A stretch of DNA of 64,000 nucleotides from Dysidea avara. Its lineage: Eukaryota; Porifera; Demospongiae; Dictyoceratida; Dysideidae. Positions 44,621 through 56,030 of the stretch are shown in pieces. The translations under genes and the position numbers were made by a program. Each line of letters begins with the position of its first letter. The first letter of the stretch is position 1. Where the stretch lies: positions 18,369,633 through 18,433,632 of the forward strand of contig NC_089274.1 of assembly GCF_963678975.1 (NCBI RefSeq), written 5' to 3'. The notes under the pieces are model-generated. The model was not told the DNA's origin. It saw only the letters and a program-made list of their open reading frames with translations, and searched no databases.

Positions 44621-44954
44621 GGTCTCTAACATCTCAGGTTCTTTATTAAATGCTTTGTATTTGAGTAATTATACAGGTCAAGCGGCTCTTGACCAACTCA
44701 GATATGCCAACACTACATATGTGTATGCATATCAGTGTGTGCATCATATTACTATACATTGCTAAATATCCTAGCCTCTGTTTGGAACATGTAGATGGAG
44801 TAAGGCTTTCATAATCATCATTTCTATAACCACAGCTACTGCTTTGGTGTACTAGTCACTCAGTGCTAGTGAAATTGCATGCTGGCATTAATTTTGTTAA
44901 TGTTATTGTGGTGCAAGCCTTTAACAATGAAAACTTGGTCAATTGTCTCTTTAT

Positions 44955-45555
44955 CATGAACCACAATAGTGGGTTCATAATAGGGATCGCAGTGGAATTT
45001 TTGAAAATCCTAATGAGCAAATTTTTGAAAATCCTAATAGAGCAGTCACCTAAAACCAGCCTTAGAAAGCAGACTCGAGCACAAAACAACACTCAGATGG
45101 CTTATTATCAAACATTGAACTCAAACAAATGGTGATGTAGCAGTAAAAATGGTCTAGATGAAATTTAGAAACATTCAAAAATTGCAAATTTTACGCGAAT
45201 TGTTCATATTATTATTCATAATATCATGAACCACAATAGTGGGTTCATAATAGGGATCACCCATGTTTTTTGCAAAAATCCTAATAGAACGCACACCTAA
45301 AAACCACCTTGAAAAGCATCCTTCAGCTCAAAACAACCCTCTGGTGTTTCTTTGCAATGAGTATAGGGTATCAAGTGAAAAGGAAACAGTATGTGTATTT
45401 CAGACAACACTGAAATTTGCCAGTTTGTTCATCATGAACCACGATAGTGGGTTCATAATAGGGATCGCCCATGTTTTTTTACAAAAATCCTAATAGAACG
45501 CACACCTAAAAACCACCTTGAAAAGCATCCTTCAACTCAAAACAACCCTCTACGC
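44955..45555 (+). repeat. three-copy local repeat of about 120 bp
   Basis: ATCATGAACCACAATAGTGG then GTTCATAATAGGGATCGC starts at about 44955, 45224 and 45432. Copies 2 and 3 continue nearly identically through AATCCTAATAGAACGCACAC and CTTGAAAAGCATCCTTCA. Copy 1 has CCTAATAGAGCAGTCACC at the same place, linking this repeat to the short window-wide motif. Confidence 0.8.
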
Positions 45556-45748
45556 CATTACGCTCGAGAAGCCATACAAGATCGCGATCAGAGTTAAGTT
45601 TTTGGTGTGCGCTACTTGTGGCTAATAGAATCTGTCTTTATTAAACTCAGTATAGGCCAGGAAGCTTAATCTGGGCTGATGACTTTGTTGCAAGGTGGTT
45701 TTTTTCGCTCCGTGATTATTGTACGTGGGTGCAGGGTTATCTAGATTA

Positions 45749-45794
45749 AATACTCTAATAGAGCAGTCACTTAAATACTCTAATAATGCAGTCA
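45749..45794 (+). repeat. pair of CTCTAATAGAGCAGTCA motifs
   Basis: AAATACTCTAATAGAGCAGT then CACTT, followed by AAATACTCTAATAATGCAGT then CAAG. The start-to-start distance is 25 bp. Confidence 0.8.
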
Positions 45795-46099
45795 AGTGTA
45801 TAACTACAATCCTTGCACTGAATTTGACAGCTATTAAAGGCACCAGTAATGTAAATTGTAGCTCATATTAGGAGACTCTGAGTCTGTATGCACATTGCAA
45901 TTTGATCAGTTTCATGTGTGTACTGAAATCTTGACGGTGTTACTGTTCTATACCATATGCGTATTTTGTACCGTACGCTATGGTATTATGGCGTACGGTA
46001 TTATGTACCGTACGGTACGATTTTCTGTACCATACGCGTATGGTACGTACCATATGCGTATTATGCTTTTTCTCAGTATCTTCTAGCTTTGCCATCACC

Positions 46100-48120
46100 T
46101 AGGCTACAATGGGCTAGCTGAGCAAACTTAGAACACAACACAATAATCTGCTTACTACTGAGCTGTAACCATAAATTTATTCATCAGCACACACATGCAT
46201 TTTATCCTAGCTTGCCATGCCCATGCAATACCCACTATAGTCCTATATTAATGTACCTAAATCTTATGTACATGATCTCACTCTGTCTGCAGAACTTTAC
46301 ATAAATGGTACTGTGCATGTATACTACTTTATACATTAGCTATCAGAAGCATGCAGATGGTCTTATATAATATACTCAATTATAAGTGTGGATAACTGAC
46401 AATTTACAACAGAATTGGGTAAATAAGCAAGGAGAGCAATTACAACATGCATGGTAGGTAGCTAGTAAGTTCTAACTGAATTATACATAATTATACTGCT
46501 TGTGCAAAGCTAATAACTGGAAAAATGAACTTCGTAAGTGTCATCAGTTGTGCAACATGGCTCCTCTCGACACTGTATTTGCATTTTTATATACTATATG
46601 TACACTCTTCTTCTTTTGAGGATCCAATTTCTTGTTTACTTACTTTTCTTGTTTATACATACTGTAAATAGTATATTCATCACACTGGACCTACAGCACA
46701 AATTAATGTGGATGTTGTTAACTTTAAAGAGTACATTCAGATAAGAGTAGCTAAACACATTGTCTTCCCATCCACAAGCATGACAGTAAGTAGCGAGTAG
46801 CTATATACAACGCACTTAACAATAATAAAACAATGCTACTTAATATACATTCATTACTGAACTATACATTAGAACTCATAAACTCACCATAAAATCTCTG
46901 TCATGTTATGTTTTCCTACTTCATCTCAGCAGGCAATGCATGCACATGCCTCATTCAATAGCAAAGATTCAGCGAACAGAACTACAGTTTAAAAAAATTT
47001 ATTGCACAATTAATTACTATGCACATCAGTCTTATAGTATAGCATGTCTAATATTGCTATAAGCTACAGCCATGCAGATTTGCAAACTAAAAACATTACT
47101 TTCTCTACAGTTATATCTCTTTGCTACCTCCCTCAATGTTATTGTATCAGCATTCTCCAGGTCTTCCTCTGTTTGAGCAATCATTATACATTGTACTTCT
47201 CGAGCTCATCTGATTAAAATTGTCTGCTCAACTGTGAGACACACCTTTAGTGCCACCAGGCATAAATATCCATTTTTAAGTGGAAGCTAGTGTACTAACA
47301 AATTAAAGGTAAACAATAGATTATATGTAGCAATAATAGAATAAAATATTTAATAAAATAATATATATATGCCTGAAAAAATTGGCTCCATTTGCCAATG
47401 GATGCAAATTATTTAATATGGTTGCTATGTTGTAACCAATCAGAATGTAGTATATGGATAATTATATCAAAATCTTATGTTTATATTTAGCTACAATGGT
47501 ACCTCTACTGGCTTAGCGTTTATATCACTATGCATTCCAGTTATATTCATTGAAAAATCGTGAATATCAATATGCTGGCACAATTCTACAGCCTAAAAGA
47601 AATCAATGTCTTTTGCCCTAAATAATGCTTTAGAAGATCAAATTTCAATTTCAGTTTCTGAGTAAGACAAGGAGCATACTGCTCTTGTTTTATGTTGAAG
47701 GGATAATTGGGCACCTTTAAACCCAAACACATTTTTACAAAGTTCATATATACAAGTATAGAGAAACCCCTAGTAGAGTTTTGGGTAATATCGCTCTATA
47801 TAGCTTTTAATTATTGTACTATAATCTTTGACTATCTTCAGGAGTATTTGTAAACACATAAATATTATGTGTGGGTATTGTTCTAATAGGGAAGTGTAGG
47901 CAGACCATTTATAGGTAAAACAGACTACTGTATATAATATTATTAATCAATAACTGAAAGTACACAATAACAACTAACTCTTACAACTACAGTACACAAT
48001 ATTAATGTTACAGGTATGCATAAATTACATTATATTACATCATGTCACAGCATTACATAACATCATTAACTCTATTATAGATATATGAAGGAGGATTAGC
48101 ATTTGTAATAATGGCCTAGT
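46100..48120. other. interior of the 3.1 kb element, no gene seen
   Basis: Strongly AT-rich. The 68 aa frame at 46538 and others show no domain. Near 48143-48195 ATGGATCATGAATCC and GGATTCATGATCCAT form a local palindrome. Confidence 0.55.
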
Positions 48121-48339
48121 TTTTGAATTTTCATTTTATCAACAATGGATCATGAATCCAATAAGAGGATTCATGATCCATTCATGATCCATTGCAGCTA
48201 GGTGTTATCATGTTTTTCGTAAAGCTTCCAACCCAGATGATTGACCTTTATTAGTTTTGACAATGTAGAATTTCATCAGATCCTACCAGATCAGCAGGAC
48301 TTAACACAATTCAAGATTGGATCTGCCAACAGTGTGATG

Positions 48340-48700
48340 AATTCATGATTGTTTTTATCATATATTGTCCTAAATCAAGATGTCAGTTTCATCACTTATA
48401 TATAGTCATGCGAGATATCATGTTATTCTTTTATTTTAAGGAATGCTTTACTTTAAAAAGGTTTGCATCATGCAGTAAAGTAAATTATACCTTAATCGCA
48501 GTAAAGCTATTATTGATCTTAGCTCTAGAGAATAGAATAGCTATAATCAGATCAACTTACCCTGCCATTCACTAGAATTGACACATATAAATTCAGCTTT
48601 TTTCCTTCCACTGCTATATGGAACAACTTGCAACCAGAGACTTTTGAAGCTTCATCTATCACCGTGTTTAACAACCTTATAAATGAACTGTAAAATTGTA
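48340..48700 (+). mobile_element. LINE RT carboxyl-terminal remnant
   Basis: The frame at about 48574-48691 reads RIDTYKFSFFPSTAIWNNL then QPETFEASS ... INEL stop, the S-F-F-P-x-T-x-x-x-W-N-N-L end of CR1/Jockey-type LINEs. The preceding frame (48345-48575) may belong to the same copy after a frameshift. Confidence 0.6.
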
Positions 48701-49139
48701 ATTAGTTAGCTGTAGCTACATATTTTGATTTGTATATTGCATTTATACTCGCTGTGCGAGCTAGGTCTTGCAATTATATAATAATAAAATATATGATTGC
48801 TCTATTAGAGTATCTCGATCTTCACTGAACAGAAAGACTAGCTCCTCCCCCCTCCCTCTTCCCCGAACAGAAATGAAAGCAGAGTGCCATCAGACGTAGT
48901 CAATAGGTACGGCAGTGCAAAAACCTTCTGCTTGATATTGTACGCATACCAGGTTAGCTATACTCAGATGGTACGATTTTCCGTACCATACGCGTATGGT
49001 TGTACCGTACGCGTATACGCATATGGTATGTACCATACGCGTATGGTACAAAATACGCATATGGTATAGAACATTACTATGCAGAATGCAAAATTACACT
49101 ATTCACAACAGTCTTTATTATCAATAAAAGAAATCGCAT

Positions 49140-49430
49140 AATCCATTACTGGATTAATTAAAAAGTACACAAACTAGATGAATTAAAAATTAAAATAGGA
49201 ATAGGGATCGCTGAAAAAAGCCACAAAACAAGAAGGGCTCGCTGGGGTGGTAATGTAAACCACAAATCCCTACCCACTTCAAAATGACAGAGCCTGTAAC
49301 TAAAGATTTATGACAGAGTCAAAATAGGGATTTATGGTTTACATTACCACCCCAGCGATCCCTTGTTTTGTGGCTTTTTTCAGCGATCCCTATTCCTATT
49401 TTAAAATTTCCAATTTTTAATTCATCTAGT
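49140..49430. mobile_element. foldback MITE family B, copy 1
   Basis: Long inverted arms: AACTAGATGAATTAAAAATT, ATAGGGATCGCTGAAAAAAG, CGCTGGGGTGGTAATGTAAA, returning in reverse (TTTACATTACCACCCCAGCG, CTTTTTTCAGCGATCCCTAT, ending TTCATCTAGT). The loop is about 60 bp. Same family as 51056-51303. Confidence 0.85.
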
Positions 49431-51055
49431 TATTATTATTATTTTGTTTCACTCGTGTAGCTACAACCCAAGGCTTCCATTTTTTTCGCGATAAAAACTA
49501 CACAGCCTTACTCACTGAGTCCTTCCGCGTATCCATGCATGATCCATTAATTAACCCGTACTCCACAGATCGCTAACCGGCCTCCACCTCGATAAATTTC
49601 TAAGTTCTTCGCCATTGCCTGGTGTTTCGTATATGGAAGAAGCCGTAGAAGAACAAAATTACGGGATCTTGTGTGCTCAGGGATGCGTATTGTTCGAATA
49701 TCTATGGTTCGACTATAGTCTTTATAACTTTAATAGATGGCAGATTGAAGTTGTGCAGCACTCTTTTACCATACAAGGTCGCCATAATAGGGTCTCTAGT
49801 AAGCTGCCCGTCTTCGCTACGAGAAGCCATTTAAGCGCGCATCCAGTTTATTCTTCCTATCCATCACAGTGAGTGCTTTGTTTGTCCATTATAGGTGGAA
49901 GGTAAATGGTAACGCTGATATCATGGCTGCTTTTCACACGCAAAAAAGGTTGGGTGGGGTGTTTATTACAACCCTACCATTTAAAAATATTTTGTGGTCT
50001 AACCACATATCATCAACAACCCTCCCATATGGTATCCATGTCATAAACAACTTGCAGAGTGTGAAGCCTGACAGTCTTATATGGGAGGATTGTGTGCTAC
50101 TGTGCTTATGTCACTGTAACTAGCTACTGTGTACATATTCTAGCACACTCTCTGATCAGCTAGTGACATTGACAGTTGCAAACATTTAACCATGACCACA
50201 TGCATGCTAACCAGACTTTGCTGACTATACCTATGGTGTTCCACTTTGTGACACACTGTTGCTAGTAGGCCTTTCAGGGCTAGAGCCCAGTCTAAGTCCT
50301 GGCAATTGGAACTCAATATGCCAGTTTAAAGTACTCCTGCATGTTTGGGTTAGCCTAAGTATCATACAATTAGGGAAAAATTAGCCTAATTACCCTAATT
50401 ACAATTAGCCTAATTACCCTAAGTATCATACAATTAGGGAAAAATTTACTCTAATAACTTCGTACCATGTAAAAATGTTTGAGATAGTTTTGTATGCAAT
50501 TGTTATGCAATATGCTATACATAGATTACACAGAATTTTGTCATGACATTGGAGAGTTATGGACAGACTTGATAATCACAATACTCTTACTGGTATGTAT
50601 ACCATAAAATGTGTTTTCACGATACTCATCCACTTTCCTGAAACATCACCGGAATCAATATAATTATGCATGCATGATCACAATGCAGCAAAAAAACTTG
50701 GTACTGAAACATGTCTGTAGCTGGATCAAAAGTTTTTCCACTAGATATGTTACAAATTGTTTGTAAAGCAATTTAATGATCATTGCCAAATTAATTTCCA
50801 CTACAAGCCATAAATTCTGACCATGCACAAATATGGACACGACCACATCACTCAGTAATCGCTTTAAGTGTGTATCTAGTGAAAGTGGACAATGGCTGAT
50901 AAACCAAATTAAATGCACCTGGCCAAACTATGGAGTTTACTCACACATACATGCAATAGCTAGATAGATGTATAGTAGACTAAGTGTGTCACAACCAACT
51001 AGTGAATGTCTTCATTCCCATTCGTACATAAGTAAGTTAGCAATGATACTTCAAT
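49431..51055. other. intergenic, no supported gene
   Basis: A frame at 49615-49872 (starting MPGVSYMEEAVEEQ) lies in slightly GC-richer DNA but has no domain or splice support that I recognise. Near 50370-50450 the words TTAGCCTAATTACCC and CATACAATTAGGGAAAAATT are duplicated. Confidence 0.5.
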
Positions 51056-51303
51056 ACTAGACATATTAAAAATTTAAAATAAGAAATAGGGATCGCTGAA
51101 AAAAGCCACGAAACAAGAAGGTATCGCTGGGGTGGTAATGTAAACCCCAAATCCCTATTTTGACTTTTATACTCAAATGGAGCATTTATAGAGAGTCAAA
51201 ATAGGGATTTGTGGTTTACATTACCACCCCAGCGATCCCTTCTTGTTTCGTGGCTTTTTTCAGCGATCCCTATTTCTTATTTTAATTTTTAATATGTCTA
51301 GTT
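51056..51303. mobile_element. foldback MITE family B, copy 2
   Basis: Same arms as copy 1 (GAAATAGGGATCGCTGAAAA, GCTGGGGTGGTAATGTAAAC and their complements) with different outer bases (ACTAGACATATTAAAA / TTTTAATATGTCTAGT). The arms are about 100 bp and nearly perfect. Both copies have GTACACAAACTAGA or its complement on one side. Confidence 0.88.
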
Positions 51304-52379
51304 TGTGTACTTTTTTCCAAATCCATTTATGGATTGTAAGTTAATTGGCACATTAGTGTAGTAAGCTAACAGAGATTCTTGGTTTATGCAGGGTTAGCCT
51401 GCATACTTATGGGAAATTATCCCTGCCCTCACGACCTCTGCTGCAACTGTACAGTAGGAGTGGAGTGATGCCATCATTGGAAATATTAGGTTTTTATATT
51501 CACTGTGAGAACCTTAGATTATATAGAGTACTAGCAGAGATTACTAAACCAAGTGGTTGAAAATAATACATGCCAAGCAGAAACAGCTTCTATAGTTTTT
51601 TTGTAGTATGCTTTTCAAATATTATTCAGATAATACACAGAGTAACTACAAATGCAAGCATTTATCCCCACCCTATATTAATGTCAAGACACCATGTATG
51701 CATCCACAGCCACCGTATCACAAAACAAGACCACTTCTGTAACAGATCACCTCTGCCAATAGAAATGGTTACACCACACGATGCAATATTTATTGGTGGT
51801 AGACTCTTTATGCTTATGTGAACGTAAGGGTCTGGGAACATTAGCATACTCGACTAGTGTTTTAGCAACATTATGCACTAATTGAAAGAAGCCTTTCAGT
51901 ATAACCCTTGCATGGTCTTTGAAAAATCTATCTTATTCTCAGTATGAATGCTTGCATGTGCTTGCACTGACCAAGTGACAACTGAAGAACTAAAGGATTG
52001 TTTATTCTAACTGACTACAAGTCATGTACCATAAGCAATGAAAGTTTGGAGCAACTGAAGTATAGTGAATCAGCATCCGAAGTGGGTTGGTGGATGAAAT
52101 TTTGTCATTGAGTTAATATTGATAGCAAATTGATTCATAAAACTTTTGTCATTACAGTATGCTATGTTCTTTTCATATGTTCACATGAATGGTCAGGTGT
52201 TGCCAGACTAGTGCAGCAAAATGTGCCATCCTTAGTAGTCCTTACCAGTATTAAATGTTGAACACCCTTATAACAATCCTTACCCACGTGTATGTAGAAC
52301 AAACTCATGACAAATAAACTATCATCAAATGCATATACATTTGTATAGGTGACTCAGCATACCTCTATACAGACACAGA
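51304..52379. other. intergenic, no supported gene
   Basis: Overlapping short frames at 51570-51847 on both strands show no domain. No repeat structure stands out. Confidence 0.5.
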
Positions 52380-53155
52380 AATTCAATGTCAAATACCTCA
52401 ACTAAACATACAAAACACACAACATGCACGCCAATCCAAGTATACATATTCCTGTACAGTACAATTTTCACCTCCAGTAATACTGGTAATGTAGTCCACC
52501 GAGTGATCTCACTGTACATATCCGAGAGCACAAAGCAATCAACCACACTGATCAGTTTTGTTGGGTTAGTAGCCGCTACCAGCTGTTGGCTGGCTCTTAA
52601 ACAAGTATTGTTCTCCATGAACACAGGAATACGCATTTCCACTGTTCATTAGCCTTCCTTAAGCTTGGTATTGTCTAAATAGCAGTAAAGTCCTGGAGTC
52701 TCTGATGTACTAAACTATGGTCAGACTTCTTGACTAGCAAAGTCCCAACTTTCACACTGACTGCCAATTTTTGTAACTCGCTACCATCCGTACGTGGTTC
52801 CACCATTGTAGACGGATTACCTGAAGAGTAGTGCCGCACGAGTGAAGGAACCTCAAGTCATGTTGCATCCCACAATTAAATTCACTGAGTTTTATAAAGT
52901 GCATAGCTCACGTGATTGATAATTAAAGCAGACTAGATTTATAAAGTCGACTATTCCTACTGTTTAATTTACTGTTTGGGACTACTTGGCCCTTCTCATA
53001 GCCTGTAAAAGTCTATTTCGTAAGTGTCACGTGATTGTCGGTTCAATAGCGCCGATTGAAAGTCTATTTCGTAAGTGTCACGTGATTGTCGGTTCAATAG
53101 CGCCGATTGATTGTCGGTTATTACACCGATTTTCGGTTCAGTAACCACTGCCAAT
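52380..53155 (-). mobile_element. dispersed repeat family A, copy 2 (LINE-free)
   Basis: Inverted partner of 42497-43515 without the LINE tail. The minus-strand frame at 52642-52325 (starting MEMRIPVFMENN) lies within it; copy 1 does not preserve that frame, so it is probably not a gene. A 51 bp tandem duplication (53008-53109) is private to this copy. Confidence 0.8.
53008..53109. repeat. 51 bp perfect tandem duplication
   Basis: AAAGTCTATTTCGTAAGTGT then CACGTGATTGTCGGTTCAAT and AGCGCCGATTG occurs twice with no mismatch seen. Very recent, since the surrounding family is diverged. Confidence 0.95.
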
Positions 53156-53386
53156 TAATAAATCATGTAGTATATTCCAACCGCACTAGCACCACACCTT
53201 TTCGGCTTTGTTTTGATTCAATCGCTTATTTAATTTGCTGTAGTCACTAAGGCAATTTGGCATGCATACAGCGAGGGCTGATTTAGGGGGGCCTCTCCAA
53301 ATTTTCACTATATATGCTGGCTAAAAAAGATAGTAGAATCTACAATGCAGGTGCAATTGCATCGTATCTAAAGCATATACGTGGAG

Positions 53387-53715
53387 CAGGGGCGGATTCA
53401 GGAGGGGTTCAAATAGTTCCATGAAATTCCCTTTTTGAAAGAGCCTCTCTTACTCCGGTGAGATACTCTAATAGAGTAGTCAAGACCGAGATACTCTAAT
53501 AGAGCAGTCACAGTATTCTTAAGAGGAGCAGTGTAGCAGGCTATGTGTGGAGTTATAAATAAGGAAATATAGTTGGTGAGGGTATCTGTGAGGGGCAGCT
53601 ATTGTCAACAGGTGATGACCTTTTTTTTTCTTTTGGCGACTTTTAATATACAGCTAGGCTGAAGTTTCAATTCCAGAGTGGAACCCCCCTTTTAAAAAGT
53701 CTGGATCCGCTCCTG
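53387..53715. mobile_element. hAT-like MITE containing two short motifs
   Basis: Ends CAGGGGCGGATTCAG and CTGGATCCGCTCCTG are inverted, a terminus type common in marine invertebrates. The 8 bp flanks do not match. Inside, at 53462-53511, two copies of GAGATACTCTAATAGAGTAG / GAGATACTCTAATAGAGCAG followed by TCA lie 29 bp apart. Confidence 0.65.
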
Positions 53716-54128
53716 AAAAGATGGAAAGAGTGAGAAGAGAAGAGTTTATATATATATTCTATGAATCGACAATAGGGCTATATAGAGGGTCGGGGTAAAA
53801 CTGCTAAACATCCAAATACTCTAATAGAACAGTCAACCACAATAAATAATAATGCAAATAATAGTATAAATTATGTTTTTAAGTGATCTGCATTAATTGA
53901 TCAAAAGTTGTAGGGTTCAGTGACAATCATAAGTAGTTCAGTTATGATTGATGACATACAAAGTACCATAGAGGTAATTTGTAAAAAATTATTTACGTTT
54001 TTGTACTTTATATATATACATGATATCACTGTAACTTAACAGGTAAGAAGTCAAGCTTATATTTTGTATGTGAGACCTAGCTATTCTATAGAATATATAT
54101 GCATCAACAGTTTGAGCACATCAGTACA

Positions 54129-54272
54129 GGTACACTGAAACCTCTCTAATCTGACACCTCTGTAATCCAGAATACCTCTATAATACTACCTCAATAATCC
54201 GACATCCTTGCTAATCCGACACAATTTTCTTATCCCAATGAGTGTTGGATTATAGAGGTTTCTTTGTAGTAG
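54129..54272. mobile_element. small Tigger/pogo-like MITE
   Basis: Left TACACTGAAACCTCTCTAAT then CTGACACC; right GGATTATAGAGGTTTCTTTG then TAGTA. The inverted ends with ACCTCTNTAATC are typical of pogo/Tigger termini. Internal CTCTATAATACTACC and AATCCGACA words are degenerate repeats of the end. Confidence 0.6.
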
Positions 54273-55913
54273 TATCCTGAATGATCTTAACTGGTGCAGC
54301 CTATATATATAGATGAAAGAAGAAAAATAAATAGTTTCATCATGTTTTACAAGATTCTTCAATGATCCATAATGCCTTACCACATGAAATATTCCCCACT
54401 CAAAACTATTACTAGAGACCATGACAGGAGATATTAAAATTAATACCATTTTAAGGGTTATCAAATTTACTCTTTTCCCAGCCATAGAACAGCCTGCCAG
54501 ACTATTTCAATTGCTAGTTTAGAAAGCATTTGAGCTAGTATTTTGAAGCTCTGTTACTGATTATGTGATTGTTAGCTATATATTTCCCATACTGCAGTAT
54601 AGAGGTGTAATTTATATGGTTAAGGGGCTAAATCCACTATCATAATGAGTAAAGAATTGCACAGGCAGGGTAAGAAAACATTTTGGGATAAGTTTAAAGA
54701 ACATTTGCAATTAAGCCCGAGTCAAATATGCTCAAAATTTTGCCCAAAGTGCTTTCAGGAATTTCCAAAAAAACTCACCTATTATGTTCTTCAGTATTCA
54801 TTATGCTTGTATTATGCTCCTAGGTTAGCAAGAACATTTTAGCCGGTGAATGCTCTATTAGAGTATTTCACTACAAAGTGACTGTTTTATTAGGCTCCAT
54901 AGTTTAAAATAATTACCTAATATGCTAGCATTATGCTGGAATAACACTTGAGCCTATATATTTGATGCAGGCCTATTTGTGATTAACAATGCAATCTCCA
55001 TGCACTGATCATGCAGGAATTATATTACTTAGCTATATATCTTTTAGAGTGTTAATCAGATGGCTGCACTGCCCAGGTCCAGTCATGGATTTTTTTTCTT
55101 TCTCCACCTTTTCAAACACACTTTATGTAACATTTTATTAATGCTGTACTTAGCGATAATGATGGTATTTTAAATGTTATACACAAGAGGTAGCATCTTA
55201 ACTAAGAGTCATGTACCAAATGAGACTAACATTGTATGGTAAAAGAATTTTTTTGTGCTCTCCTTTTTCAAATGCATTTGATACCCTCAATTCAGGTTAT
55301 AAAATTGTGAATGCACAAGACTGCATGTATCTATAGATTTAAGCTGACTGAGACTAAGTTTCTGTGTAGCTGTAATGATCTGGTATAACTGCATTATGTC
55401 AGCTTGTAGTGGTCATACGGGATAGGTCTTGTAGCTATCATTATTACTCCAACCCCATGTCTAGACAACCACATGAGTTGAGCAAATCTTTAAAAACTGA
55501 ACAAAGTCAGAAGTTATGAATTGTAAAAGATTGCTTCTGTTTCAGTAATATTCAAGCAATTTCTGTGTTTATGGTGTCATTAGGACAACCAAATGGCAAA
55601 TAATACATAAGGCAGTTTGGTAAGTCGTCAGGTTGCAAATACCTCCTGTGGGATACCTGAGAGAACAGGAAAGAACTCTGAACAACTGTAATTGACATAA
55701 AATTAATATTGAAAATGATGAGTTATAGATAAACCAAACCAGTTTAGCAGTTTTCCAATAAAATCTTAATTTGTGTGATAGCTTATGATGAGACACAGAC
55801 TTTCTTGAACTCTACATAATATATATATAGACAAGCATAACACATTGAAAACTGGAATCTCATTAGTCAACAACTTGAATTGTAGTCAAGGACTGTATAA
55901 TAGATAACTATAC
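54273..55913. other. intergenic, motif copies only
   Basis: Short motif in reverse at 54847-54870 (TGCTCTATTAGAGTATTTCA) and a partial one at 54879-54895 (GTGACTGTTTTATTAGG). No gene recognised. Confidence 0.55.
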
Positions 55914-56030
55914 AAGTACACCAGTAAATTACTAGTACACCAGTAAATTACTAGTATGCTAGTAAAATTACTAGTACACCAGTAAATTACTAGTACGCTA
56001 GTATAATTACTAGTACACTAGTAAATTACT
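55914..56030. repeat. about 20 bp minisatellite, six copies
   Basis: Units of AGTACACCAGTAAATTACT with variants (AGTATGCTAGTAAAATTACT, AGTACGCTAGTATAATTACT). The unit length alternates 19-21 bp. Confidence 0.9.

Larger units (their letters stand above)
45940..49076. mobile_element. 3.1 kb element with palindrome-rich terminal inverted repeats
   Basis: The left end TTACTGTTCTATACCATATG then CGTATTTTGTACC is matched in reverse by GGTACAAAATACGCATATGG then TATAGAACATTAC at 49042-49074. Both terminal regions (about 120 bp) are filled with variants of TACCATACGCGTATGGTA, itself palindromic. The interior is AT-rich, with a LINE tail near 48.6 kb and no transposase. It could be one element or two solo terminal units in opposite orientation. 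Confidence 0.6.

Noticed and set aside
49615..50123. Two consecutive plus-strand frames in GC-richer DNA
   Set aside because: No recognisable domain, no convincing splice sites linking them, and no second copy to show conservation.
52325..52652. Opposed open frames of about 100 and 88 residues
   Set aside because: They lie inside repeat family A; the other copy does not keep either frame, and no domain is recognisable.
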